NCBI GenBank assembly: GCA_026706485.1
Contig: JAPOYR010000003.1
Location: forward strand, 62,001 to 126,000
Length of the DNA stretch: 64,000 nt
DNA from: Chloroflexota bacterium
Lineage (GTDB): Bacteria; Chloroflexota; UBA11872
Direction of reading: 5' to 3'
Each line of letters opens with the position of its first letter. Position 1 is the first letter of the stretch. The notes under the pieces were generated by a model. The model searched no databases. It was given only the letters and a program-made list of their open reading frames with translations, and was not told where the DNA came from. Shown here one piece after another: positions 24,222 through 32,787 of the stretch. A program made the translations under genes and the position numbers.

Positions 24222-24935
24222 CTAGCGCGCGCCTCCGGCCACGCGGCCGCGGGCCATGACGAAGTACTGGTCGGTGGTGGCGACCTCGACCCGGTCGCAG
24301 ACCAGGCCGAACAGAAACCGCAGGTCGATCGGCGACCAATAGATCTTCCAGATGTCGTAGGCGCTGCCGTCCTTGAGGTTGCGGCGCTGCTGCTGGACCC
24401 TCGGCCCCACCACTCGCTGGCCTTGATGGCCGCTGGTGCGGCTTTGGGCCGAATCGAGCAGCCAGAGCTCACCGCCCGGCCGCACCACGCGCCGCGCCTC
24501 GCGCATGAACTCGACGGCCCGGCTCACCGGCACGTGGCTGAGCCAGAAGCCGAAGAAGCAGGCATCGACGGCGCCCTCGGCGACCGGTAGGCGATAGGCG
24601 TCGGCCCGGCAGCGCTCGACGGCGTCCGAGGGACCGGCGAGGCGTCGCGCGCAGGCGATCATCTCGGGGGCGTAGTCGGTGGCGATCACGCGATTGCGGG
24701 GCGCCAGGCGCCGGGTCCACCAGCCGGTGCCCGCGGCCACTTCCAGGACCGAGGAGTTCTGGAGCGGCTCGATGAATCGCTCCATCTCGCCGACCTCGCG
24801 ATGCCACGCGGCGTCGGCCTCGGGGCTGTGCTGGTAGCTGCCGCGACGCCGATACCAGTCCTCGAACTCATCGGCGCGGGCGCGGTAGTAGTCGCGCGTC
24901 TCGGCCTCGACCTGCGCGACATCGCGGGAGGGCAT
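24222..24935 (-). CDS. Class I SAM-dependent methyltransferase
   Basis: A 237-residue methyltransferase of the Methyltransf_11/25 type. The AdoMet site is VLEVAAGTGWWTRRL (near residues 63-77), followed by the acidic end of the next strand in VIATDYAPEMI. Post-motifs are DACFFGFWLSHVP and RRVVRPGGELWLLDS. The C-terminal region (YDIWKIYWSPIDLRFLF) forms the substrate lid and does not identify the acceptor. Start ATG. The gene lies 6 bp after the threonine aldolase gene on the same strand, so it is probably its operon partner. Confidence 0.85.
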   Translation of the reverse strand: MPSRDVAQVEAETRDYYRARADEFEDWYRRRGSYQHSPEADAAWHREVGEMERFIEPLQNSSVLEVAAGTGWWTRRLAPRNRVIATDYAPEMIACARRLAGPSDAVERCRADAYRLPVAEGAVDACFFGFWLSHVPVSRAVEFMREARRVVRPGGELWLLDSAQSRTSGHQGQRVVGPRVQQQRRNLKDGSAYDIWKIYWSPIDLRFLFGLVCDRVEVATTDQYFVMARGRVAGGAR

Positions 24936-24941
24936 CTCGGA

Positions 24942-26000
24942 CTAGCGCCCAGTCGCCAGCTCAGCCGCCACGTCGCAGATTACGTCGGCTGCGTAGCGCA
25001 CGTCGGCCTCGCTGACCTGGTGATGCGTGACGGCGCGAACGCTCGGGGTGCCCTCGAAACCTATCAGGCGAACGCCGCGAGCCTCGGCGCGTTGGGCGAA
25101 CTCGACCGCCGTCGCCATGACCGGGTCCACGTCGAAGAAGACGATGTTGGTTTCGAGGTCGTCCAGCTCGACCGTGAGGCCGGGCGCATTGCTCACGATC
25201 TCGGCCAAGAGTCGCGCGTTGGCGTGGTCCTGCGGGAGCTTGGGCGGGGTCTCCTCGAGGGCGACGAGGCCCGCCGCCGCGATCACGCCCGCCTGCCGCA
25301 TGCCGCCGCCCAGCATCTTGCGGACGCGCCGAGCCTCATGGATGAAGGCCTCGGAGCCGACCAGGACGGATCCGACAGGCGCGCCGAGCCCCTTGGAAAG
25401 GCAGAACTGCACGCTGTCGGCCTCCCTGGTGAGGTCGCTGACCGGCGTGCCGAGCGCCGCCGCGGCATTGAAGATGCGCGCGCCGTCCACGTGGACCAGC
25501 AGGCCGTGCGCGCGAGCGGCGCGGCCGATCTCGGCCATGTTCTCGGGGGTGATGTAGACGCCCCCCGCGCCGTTGTGGGTGTTCTCGACGCAGACCAGGC
25601 GCGTCGTGGCCAGGTGCACGTCCCGCGGCTTGACGGCCGACTCGATGAGCTCGGCGGTGAGCACGCCGCGCGGGGCGTGCACGGTGGTCATGGTGACACC
25701 CGCCAACGAGGCCCAGCCGCCGACTTCCCACATCACCAGGTGGGCGCGTTCTTCGGCGATCACGTCGTCGCGTGGGCGGCAGTGGGTAATCAGGGCGCAG
25801 GCGTTGCCCTGGGTGCCGCTGGTGACGAAGAGCGCGGCCGGCTTGTCGAACAGCTCGGCGACGTATGCCTCGAGCCGGTTGACCGTGGGGTCCTCGCCGG
25901 ACACGTCGTCGCCCACCACGGCTTCGGCCATGGCCCGGCGCATGGAATCGGTGGGCAGCGTCATGGTGTCGCTGCGCAGCTCGACGGGTTTCCGGGTCAT
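24942..26000 (-). CDS. ltaE: Low-specificity L-threonine aldolase
   Basis: A 352-residue pyridoxal-phosphate enzyme (beta-eliminating lyase fold) that cleaves L-threonine and allo-threonine to glycine and acetaldehyde. Family blocks include ELRSDTMTLPTDSMRRAM, GDDVSGEDPTVNRLE, ENTHNGAGG, HVDGARIFNAA and FCLSKGLGAPVGS, with the PLP-binding lysine in SKG. It supplies glycine and one-carbon units. ATG start. It lies upstream of the methyltransferase with a 6-bp gap and 57 bp after the AIR-synthase-related gene. Confidence 0.92.
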   Translation of the reverse strand: MTRKPVELRSDTMTLPTDSMRRAMAEAVVGDDVSGEDPTVNRLEAYVAELFDKPAALFVTSGTQGNACALITHCRPRDDVIAEERAHLVMWEVGGWASLAGVTMTTVHAPRGVLTAELIESAVKPRDVHLATTRLVCVENTHNGAGGVYITPENMAEIGRAARAHGLLVHVDGARIFNAAAALGTPVSDLTREADSVQFCLSKGLGAPVGSVLVGSEAFIHEARRVRKMLGGGMRQAGVIAAAGLVALEETPPKLPQDHANARLLAEIVSNAPGLTVELDDLETNIVFFDVDPVMATAVEFAQRAEARGVRLIGFEGTPSVRAVTHHQVSEADVRYAADVICDVAAELATGR

Positions 26001-26057
26001 CGGTCCTCGCCTATGCGGCGCCGGGGCTCGGCGACGCTGATCGTAGCTCGCGGGGAG

Positions 26058-27077
26058 CTAGACCGATTCCAGGTAGCGCGCCAGCTCATCGCGGGCGAAC
26101 GTGGGCAGGGGATCAGCGGCATCGTCTGACGTGAATGTCGTTCCGGCGTCGCGGTCCACGATCCACCCGATCCGCGCCGCTTCGATGCCCGCGTTCTGGA
26201 GCCTGGCGAGTGCGTGACCGGCGGCGGCGGAATCGACCGCGGCCAGGAGGGCGCCGGACGCGATAAGTCCGAGCGGGTCAACGCCCAGAGCGTCGCAGAC
26301 GGCCCGGCACTCGGGGTAGATGGGAATGGCGTCAGGGTCGATTGACAGCCCCACCTGCGCGGCCTCCGCCAGCTCGTGCAACGCCATGACCACGCCGCCC
26401 TCCGTCGGGTCGTGCATGGCGTGCACGGCCGCACGCTCTTGGAGCAGCACTTCGGCCGCCCGGCGCACCGAGATACCCGGTTCGTCGCGCAAGCGGGCGG
26501 CAGCGGCGATCACATCCGGCGCCATACCACGCGCCCGGAGCGCCGGCGCGTGATCCTCGGCGAGGATGGCGGTGCCCTCGATGGCGATTCCGCCGGTGAG
26601 GATCACCACGTCGCCGACGCGCGCGCCCGAGGTCCGCACGACGCCGTCGCGTGGCACGGTGCCAAGCAGGCATCCAATGGCCAGGGGCCGGTCCAAGCCC
26701 ACCGTGATCTCCGTGTGCCCGCCGACCAGCGCCACGTCGTGCGCCCTGGCCGCCTGGGCCAGGTCGTCCAGAAGCCGGCGGGCGCCGTCCGCGTCAATGC
26801 CTTCCGGCAGCAGCAGCGTGGTCACCAGCCAGCGCGGACGCGCGCCCGTGGTGACGAGGTCGTTTTCGTTGACGGCGAGCAAATCGCGGGCGAGCTGGGC
26901 GCTGCCGAAGGTGATCGGGTCGGAGGCGGCGACCAGGAGCTCGTCGCCGCCCAGGTCGAGCACGGCGGCGTCTTCTCCAATGGCCGCGCCGAGGACCACG
27001 TCGGGCGGCGGGGCCGGTACCCCGCGCAGGAATTGCCGGAGCAGGTCGGGAGGGAGCTTGCCGGCGAGGAGGTTCAC
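26058..27077 (-). CDS. AIR synthase-related protein (HypE/ThiL-like fold)
   Basis: A 339-residue member of the AIR synthase-related superfamily, which binds ATP in a dimer interface. Motifs are GEDAAVLDLGGDELLVAASD, GARPRWLVTTLLLP, VGGHTEIT and HDPTEGGVVMALHELAEA, characteristic of HypE and its relatives. HypE proteins end in a conserved cysteine that carries the cyanide precursor; this one ends in RYLESV, so it cannot be a classic HypE, and no other hyp gene is nearby. A role in another ATP-dependent reaction is likely. GTG 27077 is chosen because the open frame upstream runs through an intergenic palindrome and is not conserved. Confidence 0.7.
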   Translation of the reverse strand: MNLLAGKLPPDLLRQFLRGVPAPPPDVVLGAAIGEDAAVLDLGGDELLVAASDPITFGSAQLARDLLAVNENDLVTTGARPRWLVTTLLLPEGIDADGARRLLDDLAQAARAHDVALVGGHTEITVGLDRPLAIGCLLGTVPRDGVVRTSGARVGDVVILTGGIAIEGTAILAEDHAPALRARGMAPDVIAAAARLRDEPGISVRRAAEVLLQERAAVHAMHDPTEGGVVMALHELAEAAQVGLSIDPDAIPIYPECRAVCDALGVDPLGLIASGALLAAVDSAAAGHALARLQNAGIEAARIGWIVDRDAGTTFTSDDAADPLPTFARDELARYLESV

Positions 27078-27161
27078 GGGTGACGGATCACTTCGCGGAA
27101 CCCGTTCGGTCGAAAGATGCCTGCGAGAACTCCGCGCACCCCGTGGTTGGCTGGAGGGTGG

Positions 27162-27181
27162 ATTCCCGCCTCCGCGGGAAT
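27162..27181 (+). repeat. dRS3-like intergenic palindrome, perfect copy
   Basis: ATTCCC-GCCTCCGC-GGGAAT, identical over 20 bases to the copy at 23219, flanked by TGG and GAC, in a divergent gap. Confidence 0.8.
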
Positions 27182-27291
27182 GACGGACCTTTACGCAAAG
27201 CTCTCGATTCGCGGGAGTGTCGGGCCCGCTGACATCCACTTCCGATTCCCGGCCGACCGGCGTGGGCGCTAGGATTCGACAGGGGGAGCCC

Positions 27292-28512
27292 ATGCGCGAT
27301 GCCCAACGAACCGGCGCGGGGGGCGCCATGGCGGAGGAGCCCGCGGCGCCGGCGCACGACACCCGCAAGAGCGCACGCCTTCGCGAGGCGCTGGTTCAGA
27401 AGCTGTCGCATGAGGCCACGTTACGCGATCCCCGCATCATCGCCGCGCTCCGAGCGGTGCCGCGGCACGTGTTCGTGCCGGAAGCCAGCCTGGAACATTC
27501 CTACCAGGACACGGTGGTGCCGGTGAAGTATGCGGACGACGAGTTGCTGAGCACCCTCTCCCAGCCTTCCGCGATCGTGGTGATGCTGGAGCAGTTGCAG
27601 GTCGGCGAGGGCATGCGCGTGCTGGAGATCGGCACCGGCACCGGCTACAACGCCGCGCTGCTGGCGGAGTTGGTCGGACCGAACGGCCAGGTGACCACCG
27701 TGGACATCGACGAGGACCTCACCCGGCGGGCCCACGAGGCGCTGCGAAGCGTCGGCTACGGGGCCGTGAACGTCCACACCGGCGACGGTTTCGACGGCGC
27801 CGCGGAAAGGGCCCCGTACGACCGGATCGAGCTGAGCGCGGCGACGCCGGTCATATCGCCCTCGTGGACCGAACAGCTGGTCGACGGCGGGTTGCTGGTG
27901 GGTCCCGTCGACGTCAAGGGGCTGTCATTCCTCACGCCGGCGTTCCGCAAGCACGGGACGCGCCTGGTTGCCGAATCGATGCGCGCGTGCAGCTTCCTGT
28001 CGCTGCGCGGGTCCGCCGCGGCCGCGAGCGCCGTTTTTCGATTGCCGGTGCGGCCCAAGCTGCGGTTCGTGTGGGAATCGCCGGACGAGTTTCCCGCCGG
28101 TGTGCTGACGCGGGTGTTTCGTCAGAAGCGCCAGGTGCGGGACGAGGTGCCCATTGCCTGGGGAGCGGCGGCCTACGTGCTGCTGACGAACGGCGATGCG
28201 TTTGTGACCGAAGCCGGCGACGGCCGGGTGCGCGGCATTGCGCTGCTGGACCGCCAATCCGAGTCGCTGGCGATCATCATGACCTCCAGCGACGGGTGGG
28301 GCACGGCGGGCGTGGTGGTTTACGGCGGCGACGGCGCCTACACGCGCCTGGCCGCGTCGATCGATGAATGGGCCAAACGCGGCCGGCCGCCCGTCGAGGC
28401 CCTGCAGCTGACCGCGGTGCCCTCCCCGGGGCCCGAGCGACTGGGACCCGGCGAATACCTGGTCCGCAAGCCCTACTACGACCTGATTGCTAGCTACGAC
28501 ACGCCGCGCTAG
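27292..28512 (+). CDS. Protein-L-isoaspartate O-methyltransferase family protein
   Basis: A 406-residue protein. The first 220 residues are a PCMT domain, which methylates isoaspartyl residues so that damaged proteins can be repaired: FVPEASLEHSYQDTVVPV, STLSQPSAIVVMLEQL and the AdoMet loop VLEIGTGTGYNAALL. The C-terminal 180 residues are an extra domain absent from E. coli Pcm (about 208 residues in total). ATG 27292 lies 3 bp after GGGGGAG; the later ATG 27328 and the upstream in-frame codon at 27217 are less likely. A TAGGAT hexamer at 27270-27275 could be the -10 box. It lies upstream of pabB with 25 bp between. Confidence 0.8.
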   Translation: MRDAQRTGAGGAMAEEPAAPAHDTRKSARLREALVQKLSHEATLRDPRIIAALRAVPRHVFVPEASLEHSYQDTVVPVKYADDELLSTLSQPSAIVVMLEQLQVGEGMRVLEIGTGTGYNAALLAELVGPNGQVTTVDIDEDLTRRAHEALRSVGYGAVNVHTGDGFDGAAERAPYDRIELSAATPVISPSWTEQLVDGGLLVGPVDVKGLSFLTPAFRKHGTRLVAESMRACSFLSLRGSAAAASAVFRLPVRPKLRFVWESPDEFPAGVLTRVFRQKRQVRDEVPIAWGAAAYVLLTNGDAFVTEAGDGRVRGIALLDRQSESLAIIMTSSDGWGTAGVVVYGGDGAYTRLAASIDEWAKRGRPPVEALQLTAVPSPGPERLGPGEYLVRKPYYDLIASYDTPR

Positions 28513-28537
28513 GGCGCCCGAAACCTCGACGTGGCGG

Positions 28538-29845
28538 ATGGCGGCCGTCGGCGCCGTCCCTCCGCTGCGGGACTGCGCGTCGAACTTCGCCGACTTGCCG
28601 CACCTGGCCGTGCTCGACGGTGGCCCGGGCGCCAACGGACGTTGGACCTATCTGGCGGCCGATCCGGCGCGATGCATCTGGTGGGATGCGGACGCCGGCG
28701 ACGGCTTCGCCGGGCTCACAGCCCTGCGTGGACCCGACGACCGTCACCCGGACTGGCCGGCGCCGTTCAGCGGCGGGGCCATCGGCTACCTGGCCTACGA
28801 CGCGGTATTCGCCCTGGAGACGCTGCGCGTGCTGCCCGCGCCGGCGCCCGCGGGCTATCTCTGGGCCGGAATCTACGACCGGGTGATCGCGCGGGACGAA
28901 GCCACCGGCGAGGGATGGGTGACGGCCACGAACCACGGCGGGCGAGATCCGCGGCAGCTCGTGGACGAGGCCCGCGCGCGGCTCGCGACGCCGCCCGCCA
29001 GACCGCGGGAGGTGCGCGCGTCCGGGGTCACCACGAATTTGGACCGCGCGGCCTACGGCCACCGCGTGCGACGAGTCCTGGACTACATCGCGGCGGGCGA
29101 TTGCTACCAGGTCAACCTGGCGCGCCGCCTGACGCTTCAGTGCCAGGCATCGAGCCTCGACGTGTATCGACAGCTCGTCGATCGGCACCCGGCGCCGTTC
29201 GGCGCGCTCATTCGAGCGGGGCCGGTCGACATCGTGAGCGCCTCGCCTGAGCTCTTCATCCGCAGCAACGGCCGGCGGGCGGTGGCGCGTCCCATCAAGG
29301 GAACCCGACCTCGGAGCCGGGATCCGGCGGAAGATCGGCGCCGGGCCCGTGCGTTGCGCGTCAGCGCCAAGGACCGCGCCGAGAACGTGATGATCGTGGA
29401 CGTGATGCGCAACGACTTCGGGCGCGTGTGCACGCCGGGAAGCGTGCGGGCGCCGATCCTGTGGTCGGTGGAGCCGCACCCGACGGTCTGGCAGCTGGTG
29501 TCGGTGATTCGAGGCGAGCTGGCCGACGGGACGACGTCGGTCGACCTGCTCCGCGCGTGCGCGCCGAGCGGCTCGGTAACCGGCGCACCGAAGCTGCGCG
29601 CCATCGAAATCATCGACGAGCTGGAACCGGAGCGTCGCGGGGTCTACTGCGGGAGCGTGTTCCGGCTCGGGTTCGACGGCGCACTGACCGCCAGCGTGGC
29701 CATTCGGACGCTGCAGCTGGCGGACGGGCGCGCCAGCCTGGACGTGGGCGCGGGGATCGTGGCGGATTCAGATCCGGATCTCGAGTTCGACGAGACGTCC
29801 GACAAGGCGCGCGGGATCCTGGCCGCGCTTGGGACTCAGGAGTAA
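28538..29845 (+). CDS. pabB: Aminodeoxychorismate synthase component I
   Basis: A 435-residue chorismate-binding enzyme. With a glutamine amidotransferase partner it makes 4-amino-4-deoxychorismate for folate. The decisive motif is RPIKGTRPR: lysine in PIKGT is the nucleophile of aminodeoxychorismate synthase, while TrpE has PIAGT. Other signatures are DYIAAGDCYQVNLARRLT, SASPELFIR, NVMIVDVMRNDFGRV and SGSVTGAPKLRAIEIIDELE. The start is probably ATG 28538; the upstream TTG at 28487 would overlap the PCMT gene. pabA and pabC are not adjacent. The convergent gap beyond the stop carries a hairpin palindrome. Confidence 0.88.
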   Translation: MAAVGAVPPLRDCASNFADLPHLAVLDGGPGANGRWTYLAADPARCIWWDADAGDGFAGLTALRGPDDRHPDWPAPFSGGAIGYLAYDAVFALETLRVLPAPAPAGYLWAGIYDRVIARDEATGEGWVTATNHGGRDPRQLVDEARARLATPPARPREVRASGVTTNLDRAAYGHRVRRVLDYIAAGDCYQVNLARRLTLQCQASSLDVYRQLVDRHPAPFGALIRAGPVDIVSASPELFIRSNGRRAVARPIKGTRPRSRDPAEDRRRARALRVSAKDRAENVMIVDVMRNDFGRVCTPGSVRAPILWSVEPHPTVWQLVSVIRGELADGTTSVDLLRACAPSGSVTGAPKLRAIEIIDELEPERRGVYCGSVFRLGFDGALTASVAIRTLQLADGRASLDVGAGIVADSDPDLEFDETSDKARGILAALGTQE

Positions 29846-29869
29846 GCGCCGCCGCCAGTTACGCATGAC

Positions 29870-29890
29870 GGGCGGGTTAGAAACCCGCCC
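29870..29890. repeat. Second-family palindrome, likely bidirectional terminator
   Basis: GGGCGGGTT-AGA-AACCCGCCC followed by CTAC, centrally placed between the convergent pabB and SH3-domain genes. Confidence 0.6.
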
Positions 29891-29934
29891 CTACGTCCGA
29901 TCGACTTCCTTCATCCTTCGGGAGCGAGTGCCCG

Positions 29935-30408
29935 TTAGGGGTCGAGATAGCGCGCCTGCACCCAGCCGTCGGGCTCCAACTCGACCCAGATGAGTCCATC
30001 CGAGGTTCGCTGTCGGCCGGTGAGCCGCACCTCGGTCTGGAAGAGCAGCACGCGAACGACCGCCTCCCGGACGGAAGGCTGGACCCGGACGTTGAGGCCG
30101 TCCTCGGCATTGACTCGACGGATGAGACTCGGCGTTGGGGTGGGCGTCACGGCGGGCGTCGGGGTTGGGGTGGGCGTGGGCGTGACCAGCGGCATCACGG
30201 TTGGCGCGCCTTCCGGAGGCGCGACGGCTGGCCGCGGCACGACCGGGGCGCTGACCGCGGGCGACACGGCTACCGCCGACAGGTCGATCGGCGGGCCGGC
30301 GAAGAGGAACCGCAGCACGATGATGCCCACCACCGGCACCGCCAGCGTGCCGACGACGCCCAGGGCCACTCCGAGATGGCCCCGCAGCCAGCCTGCCCAG
30401 CGCTCCAC
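29935..30408 (-). CDS. Membrane-anchored SH3-domain protein
   Basis: A 157-residue protein starting at GTG. One transmembrane segment near residues 10-37 (VALGVVGTLAVPVVGIIVLR) is followed by a Pro/Thr-rich linker (about 55-90, TPTPTPTPTPAV). A bacterial SH3 domain (about 95-155: GLNVRVQPSVREAVVRVL ... WVELEPDGWVQARYL) contains the usual LNVR and WVxxxYL pattern. Such domains bind cell-wall peptides. It is transcribed toward pabB. Confidence 0.75.
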   Translation of the reverse strand: MERWAGWLRGHLGVALGVVGTLAVPVVGIIVLRFLFAGPPIDLSAVAVSPAVSAPVVPRPAVAPPEGAPTVMPLVTPTPTPTPTPAVTPTPTPSLIRRVNAEDGLNVRVQPSVREAVVRVLLFQTEVRLTGRQRTSDGLIWVELEPDGWVQARYLDP

Positions 30409-30618
30409 GCCGCTTCGCCACCTCTCGGCCGAACGTGCCGGCTAACCCTAGCGCACGGCCGGCAGCGGGCCTGATTCGGTGGCCCAGGCGGCGGGCCGCC
30501 TGGGAGATTCAGCCGCGACCGGTCCCACGCTGCACGCAGCGCGGGCCACCGAGCCCCTAGACGGCCGGACGGTTCGATGTAGGGACAGCCTTTGTGTCTG
30601 CCCTAATCGGCGCCGGCC
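30409..30618. other. Gap with two hairpins between minus-strand genes
   Basis: Contains a perfect hairpin CCCAGGCGG-CGGG-CCGCCTGGG at 30483-30504 and an imperfect inverted repeat TAGGGACAG ... CTGCCCTA at 30580-30605, just beyond the stop of the gene at 30619. Both fit transcription stops for that gene; neither is followed by a T run. Confidence 0.4.
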
Positions 30619-31083
30619 TTAGTCGGTCTCGGCCTCGGCGCCCGGCCAGGGAGGCCAGTTGCCGAAGGCCTTGGCGGTTCGGCCTGAATAGGCGATGGCC
30701 AATGCGCCGCGCGCCTCGTCGCCGATGCCGATGAGCATGCCGTTGGCGCGTCCGCCGGCGCTGATGGCGATGACGCCCTGCGCGTCACCCCCGCTGATGG
30801 CGATGATGCCGCTGGCCGAACCCGCGCCGATGGCAACGACGCCGACGGCGTTGAAGAGGCTGACGGCGACCAGGCCGACCGCAACCAGCGGACTCATGGC
30901 GAAGGTTCCAACGCCCACCACGTAGGCGAGCGCCGTGCCCTCGACGACCACGCCTTCCATGTCGACGACGCCGAAGGCGCCGAGCAGCAGCACAACGACG
31001 GTGGCCACCAGCACGCCCACCGTGGCCAGCCCGGATACACCTCGCGCGACGTTGCCGACGGTTGCCTTGCCTGTTTCTGTCAT
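30619..31083 (-). CDS. Membrane protein with Gly/Ile-rich repeats, unknown
   Basis: A 154-residue protein preceded by AGGAGGT 7 bp before ATG 31083. Two hydrophobic segments lie near residues 17-40 and 48-80. Then come repeated units such as [40 protein letters not shown], in which a small hydrophobic-Gly motif recurs about every 8-9 residues, as in beta-roll or membrane-hairpin proteins. The family is not identified. It diverges from glnA. Confidence 0.6.
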   Translation of the reverse strand: MTETGKATVGNVARGVSGLATVGVLVATVVVLLLGAFGVVDMEGVVVEGTALAYVVGVGTFAMSPLVAVGLVAVSLFNAVGVVAIGAGSASGIIAISGGDAQGVIAISAGGRANGMLIGIGDEARGALAIAYSGRTAKAFGNWPPWPGAEAETD

Positions 31084-31157
31084 ACGCGCCACCTCCTGCG
31101 CCCCAGCGTGCGTCGTGGCCCATCGTTGGTCAAAGGGACTGGTGGGCCGACGCGCCG

Positions 31158-31187
31158 TTGCAGAAGCGGCGCCCCGCCGCCTACAAT
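31158..31187 (+). promoter_or_regulatory. glnA promoter (-35 TTGCAG, -10 TACAAT)
   Basis: TTGCAG at 31158-31163 and TACAAT at 31182-31187 with an 18-bp spacer. This is the best sigma-70-type promoter in the window. Transcription would start near 31194, giving a leader of about 130 nt before glnA. Confidence 0.6.
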
Positions 31188-31249
31188 CCATGGCCGTCGA
31201 AGGACGGTGTCCGCACGGTGCCAAAGCTGGTGCCGCGGGCGGGATCGCG

Positions 31250-31286
31250 CCCATGCAGCGCTGCCGCTGCTGGGCGTTTTTTGTTT
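31250..31286 (+). terminator. Intrinsic terminator inside the glnA leader (attenuator candidate)
   Basis: A nine-pair GC stem with one bulge (CCCA-T-GCAGC against GCTGC-TGGG, 31250-31274) is followed after two bases by TTTTTTGTTT. It is the longest T-run after a stem that I saw. It lies between the glnA promoter and the start codon, so it would stop transcription before glnA unless disrupted. An upstream stem (31237-31241 with 31248-31252) shares the bases of the terminator's 5' arm. Confidence 0.6.
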
Positions 31287-31326
31287 GGTCGAGCGCGGGG
31301 CGCCCGGCCAGGGAGGACAAGTCGAA

Positions 31327-32769
31327 ATGGCAGACGCCTCACAAGCCGATCTGATCCAGGCGGCGCTTCGCAAAGCGCGGGACGCCGACTGCCGCATCGT
31401 GGACGTTCGCTTCACCGATATTCCGGGCACGTGGCAGCACTTCTCCATTCCGCTGGACAAGCTGGATGAGGACGTGTTCACCGAAGGGCTCGGATTCGAC
31501 GGATCGAGCGTGCGGGGATTCCAGCAGATCCATGAAAGCGACATGCTGGTGATGCCCGACCCCACGACGGCGTTCGTGGACCCCACGCTGGAAGTGCCCA
31601 CGCTGGTGCTCACGGGCAACATCCAGGACCCGGTGACCGGCGAGCCGTACTCGCGCGATCCCCGGCACGTGGCGCAGAAGGCCGAGCGGCACCTCATCGA
31701 CAGCGGCATCGCGGACGTGAGCTATTGGGGTCCGGAAGCCGAGTTCTTCATCCTCAACAGCGTCCGATTCGACCAAAGCGCCAACGCGGCCTTCTTCTTC
31801 ATCGACTCCGAGGAGGGCATTTGGAACTCGGGCGCGGACGACGTCCACGCGCCGAACCTGGGGCACCGCCCGCTGCACAAGCGGGGCTATTTCCCCGTCC
31901 CGCCCAACGACAAGCTGCAGGACCTGCGCTCGCGGATCACGCTGGAGCTGATGAACGTGGGCATCGATGTCGAGCTGCATCACCACGAGGTGGCCACCGC
32001 CGGCCAGGCCGAGATCGACATCCGCTACGGCCCGCTGACCAAGACGGCCGACCAGATGATGCTCTTCAAGTACATCATCAAGAACGTGGCGCGCCAGCAC
32101 GGCTATACCGTGACGTTCATGCCTAAGCCGATCTTCGGCGACAACGGCTCAGGGATGCACGTGCACCAGAGCCTGTGGAAGGGCGGAGCCAACCTGTTCT
32201 ATGACGCGGACGGCTACGCGCTGCTGAGCGAGACGGCCCGTCACTACATCGGCGGGCTGCTGCGGCACGCCCCGGCGCTGCTGGCCTTCTGCGCGCCAAC
32301 CACGAACTCCTACCGGCGGCTGGTGCCGGGGTTCGAGGCGCCGGTGAACCTGGTGTACTCCCAGCGCAATCGCAGCGCGTGCGTGCGCATCCCGGCCTAC
32401 TCACCGAGCCCGGCCGCGCGGCGCGTCGAGTTTCGCCCGCCGGACCCGAGCGCGAACCCGTACCTCGCCTTCGCAGCCATGCTGATGGCCGGCCTGGACG
32501 GCATTCGCAACCAGATCGAGCCGCCGGATCCGGTGGACCTCGACCTGTACGACCTGGAGCCCGAGGAGGCGGCGATGGTGCAGTCGGTGCCCGGGTCGCT
32601 CTACGAGGTGCTGGACGCGCTGGAAGCCGACAACGCGTTTCTGCGCGAAGGCGGCGTGTTCACGCAGGACCTGATCGACACCTGGCTGGACTACAAGCGC
32701 ACCGTCGAAGCGGACGAGGTGAACCTGCGGCCGCACCCGTACGAGTTCATGCTCTACTACGACGTGTAG
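31327..32769 (+). CDS. glnA: Glutamine synthetase, type I (adenylylatable subgroup likely)
   Basis: A 480-residue enzyme that makes glutamine from glutamate, ammonia and ATP; a dodecamer in the cytoplasm. N-terminal: [14 protein letters not shown] and [13 protein letters not shown]. The catalytic domain shows [57 protein letters not shown] and [30 protein letters not shown] keeps the tyrosine that is adenylylated in GSI-beta enzymes. ATG 31327 begins the conserved N-terminus; the frame is open to 31108 but runs through the promoter. Ammonia may be supplied by the amt in the same window, about 29 kb away. Confidence 0.93.
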   Translation: MADASQADLIQAALRKARDADCRIVDVRFTDIPGTWQHFSIPLDKLDEDVFTEGLGFDGSSVRGFQQIHESDMLVMPDPTTAFVDPTLEVPTLVLTGNIQDPVTGEPYSRDPRHVAQKAERHLIDSGIADVSYWGPEAEFFILNSVRFDQSANAAFFFIDSEEGIWNSGADDVHAPNLGHRPLHKRGYFPVPPNDKLQDLRSRITLELMNVGIDVELHHHEVATAGQAEIDIRYGPLTKTADQMMLFKYIIKNVARQHGYTVTFMPKPIFGDNGSGMHVHQSLWKGGANLFYDADGYALLSETARHYIGGLLRHAPALLAFCAPTTNSYRRLVPGFEAPVNLVYSQRNRSACVRIPAYSPSPAARRVEFRPPDPSANPYLAFAAMLMAGLDGIRNQIEPPDPVDLDLYDLEPEEAAMVQSVPGSLYEVLDALEADNAFLREGGVFTQDLIDTWLDYKRTVEADEVNLRPHPYEFMLYYDV

Positions 32770-32787
32770 GCGCTCGCAGTGGGCGGT

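Noticed and set aside
31188-31326. Glutamine riboswitch in the glnA leader
   Set aside because: I could not find the conserved core expected for glutamine-I RNAs. Only a terminator and a competing stem are supported.
31190-31354. Leader peptide starting at ATG 31190
   Set aside because: The frame runs past the glnA start, is not enriched in glutamine codons and lacks a ribosome-binding site.
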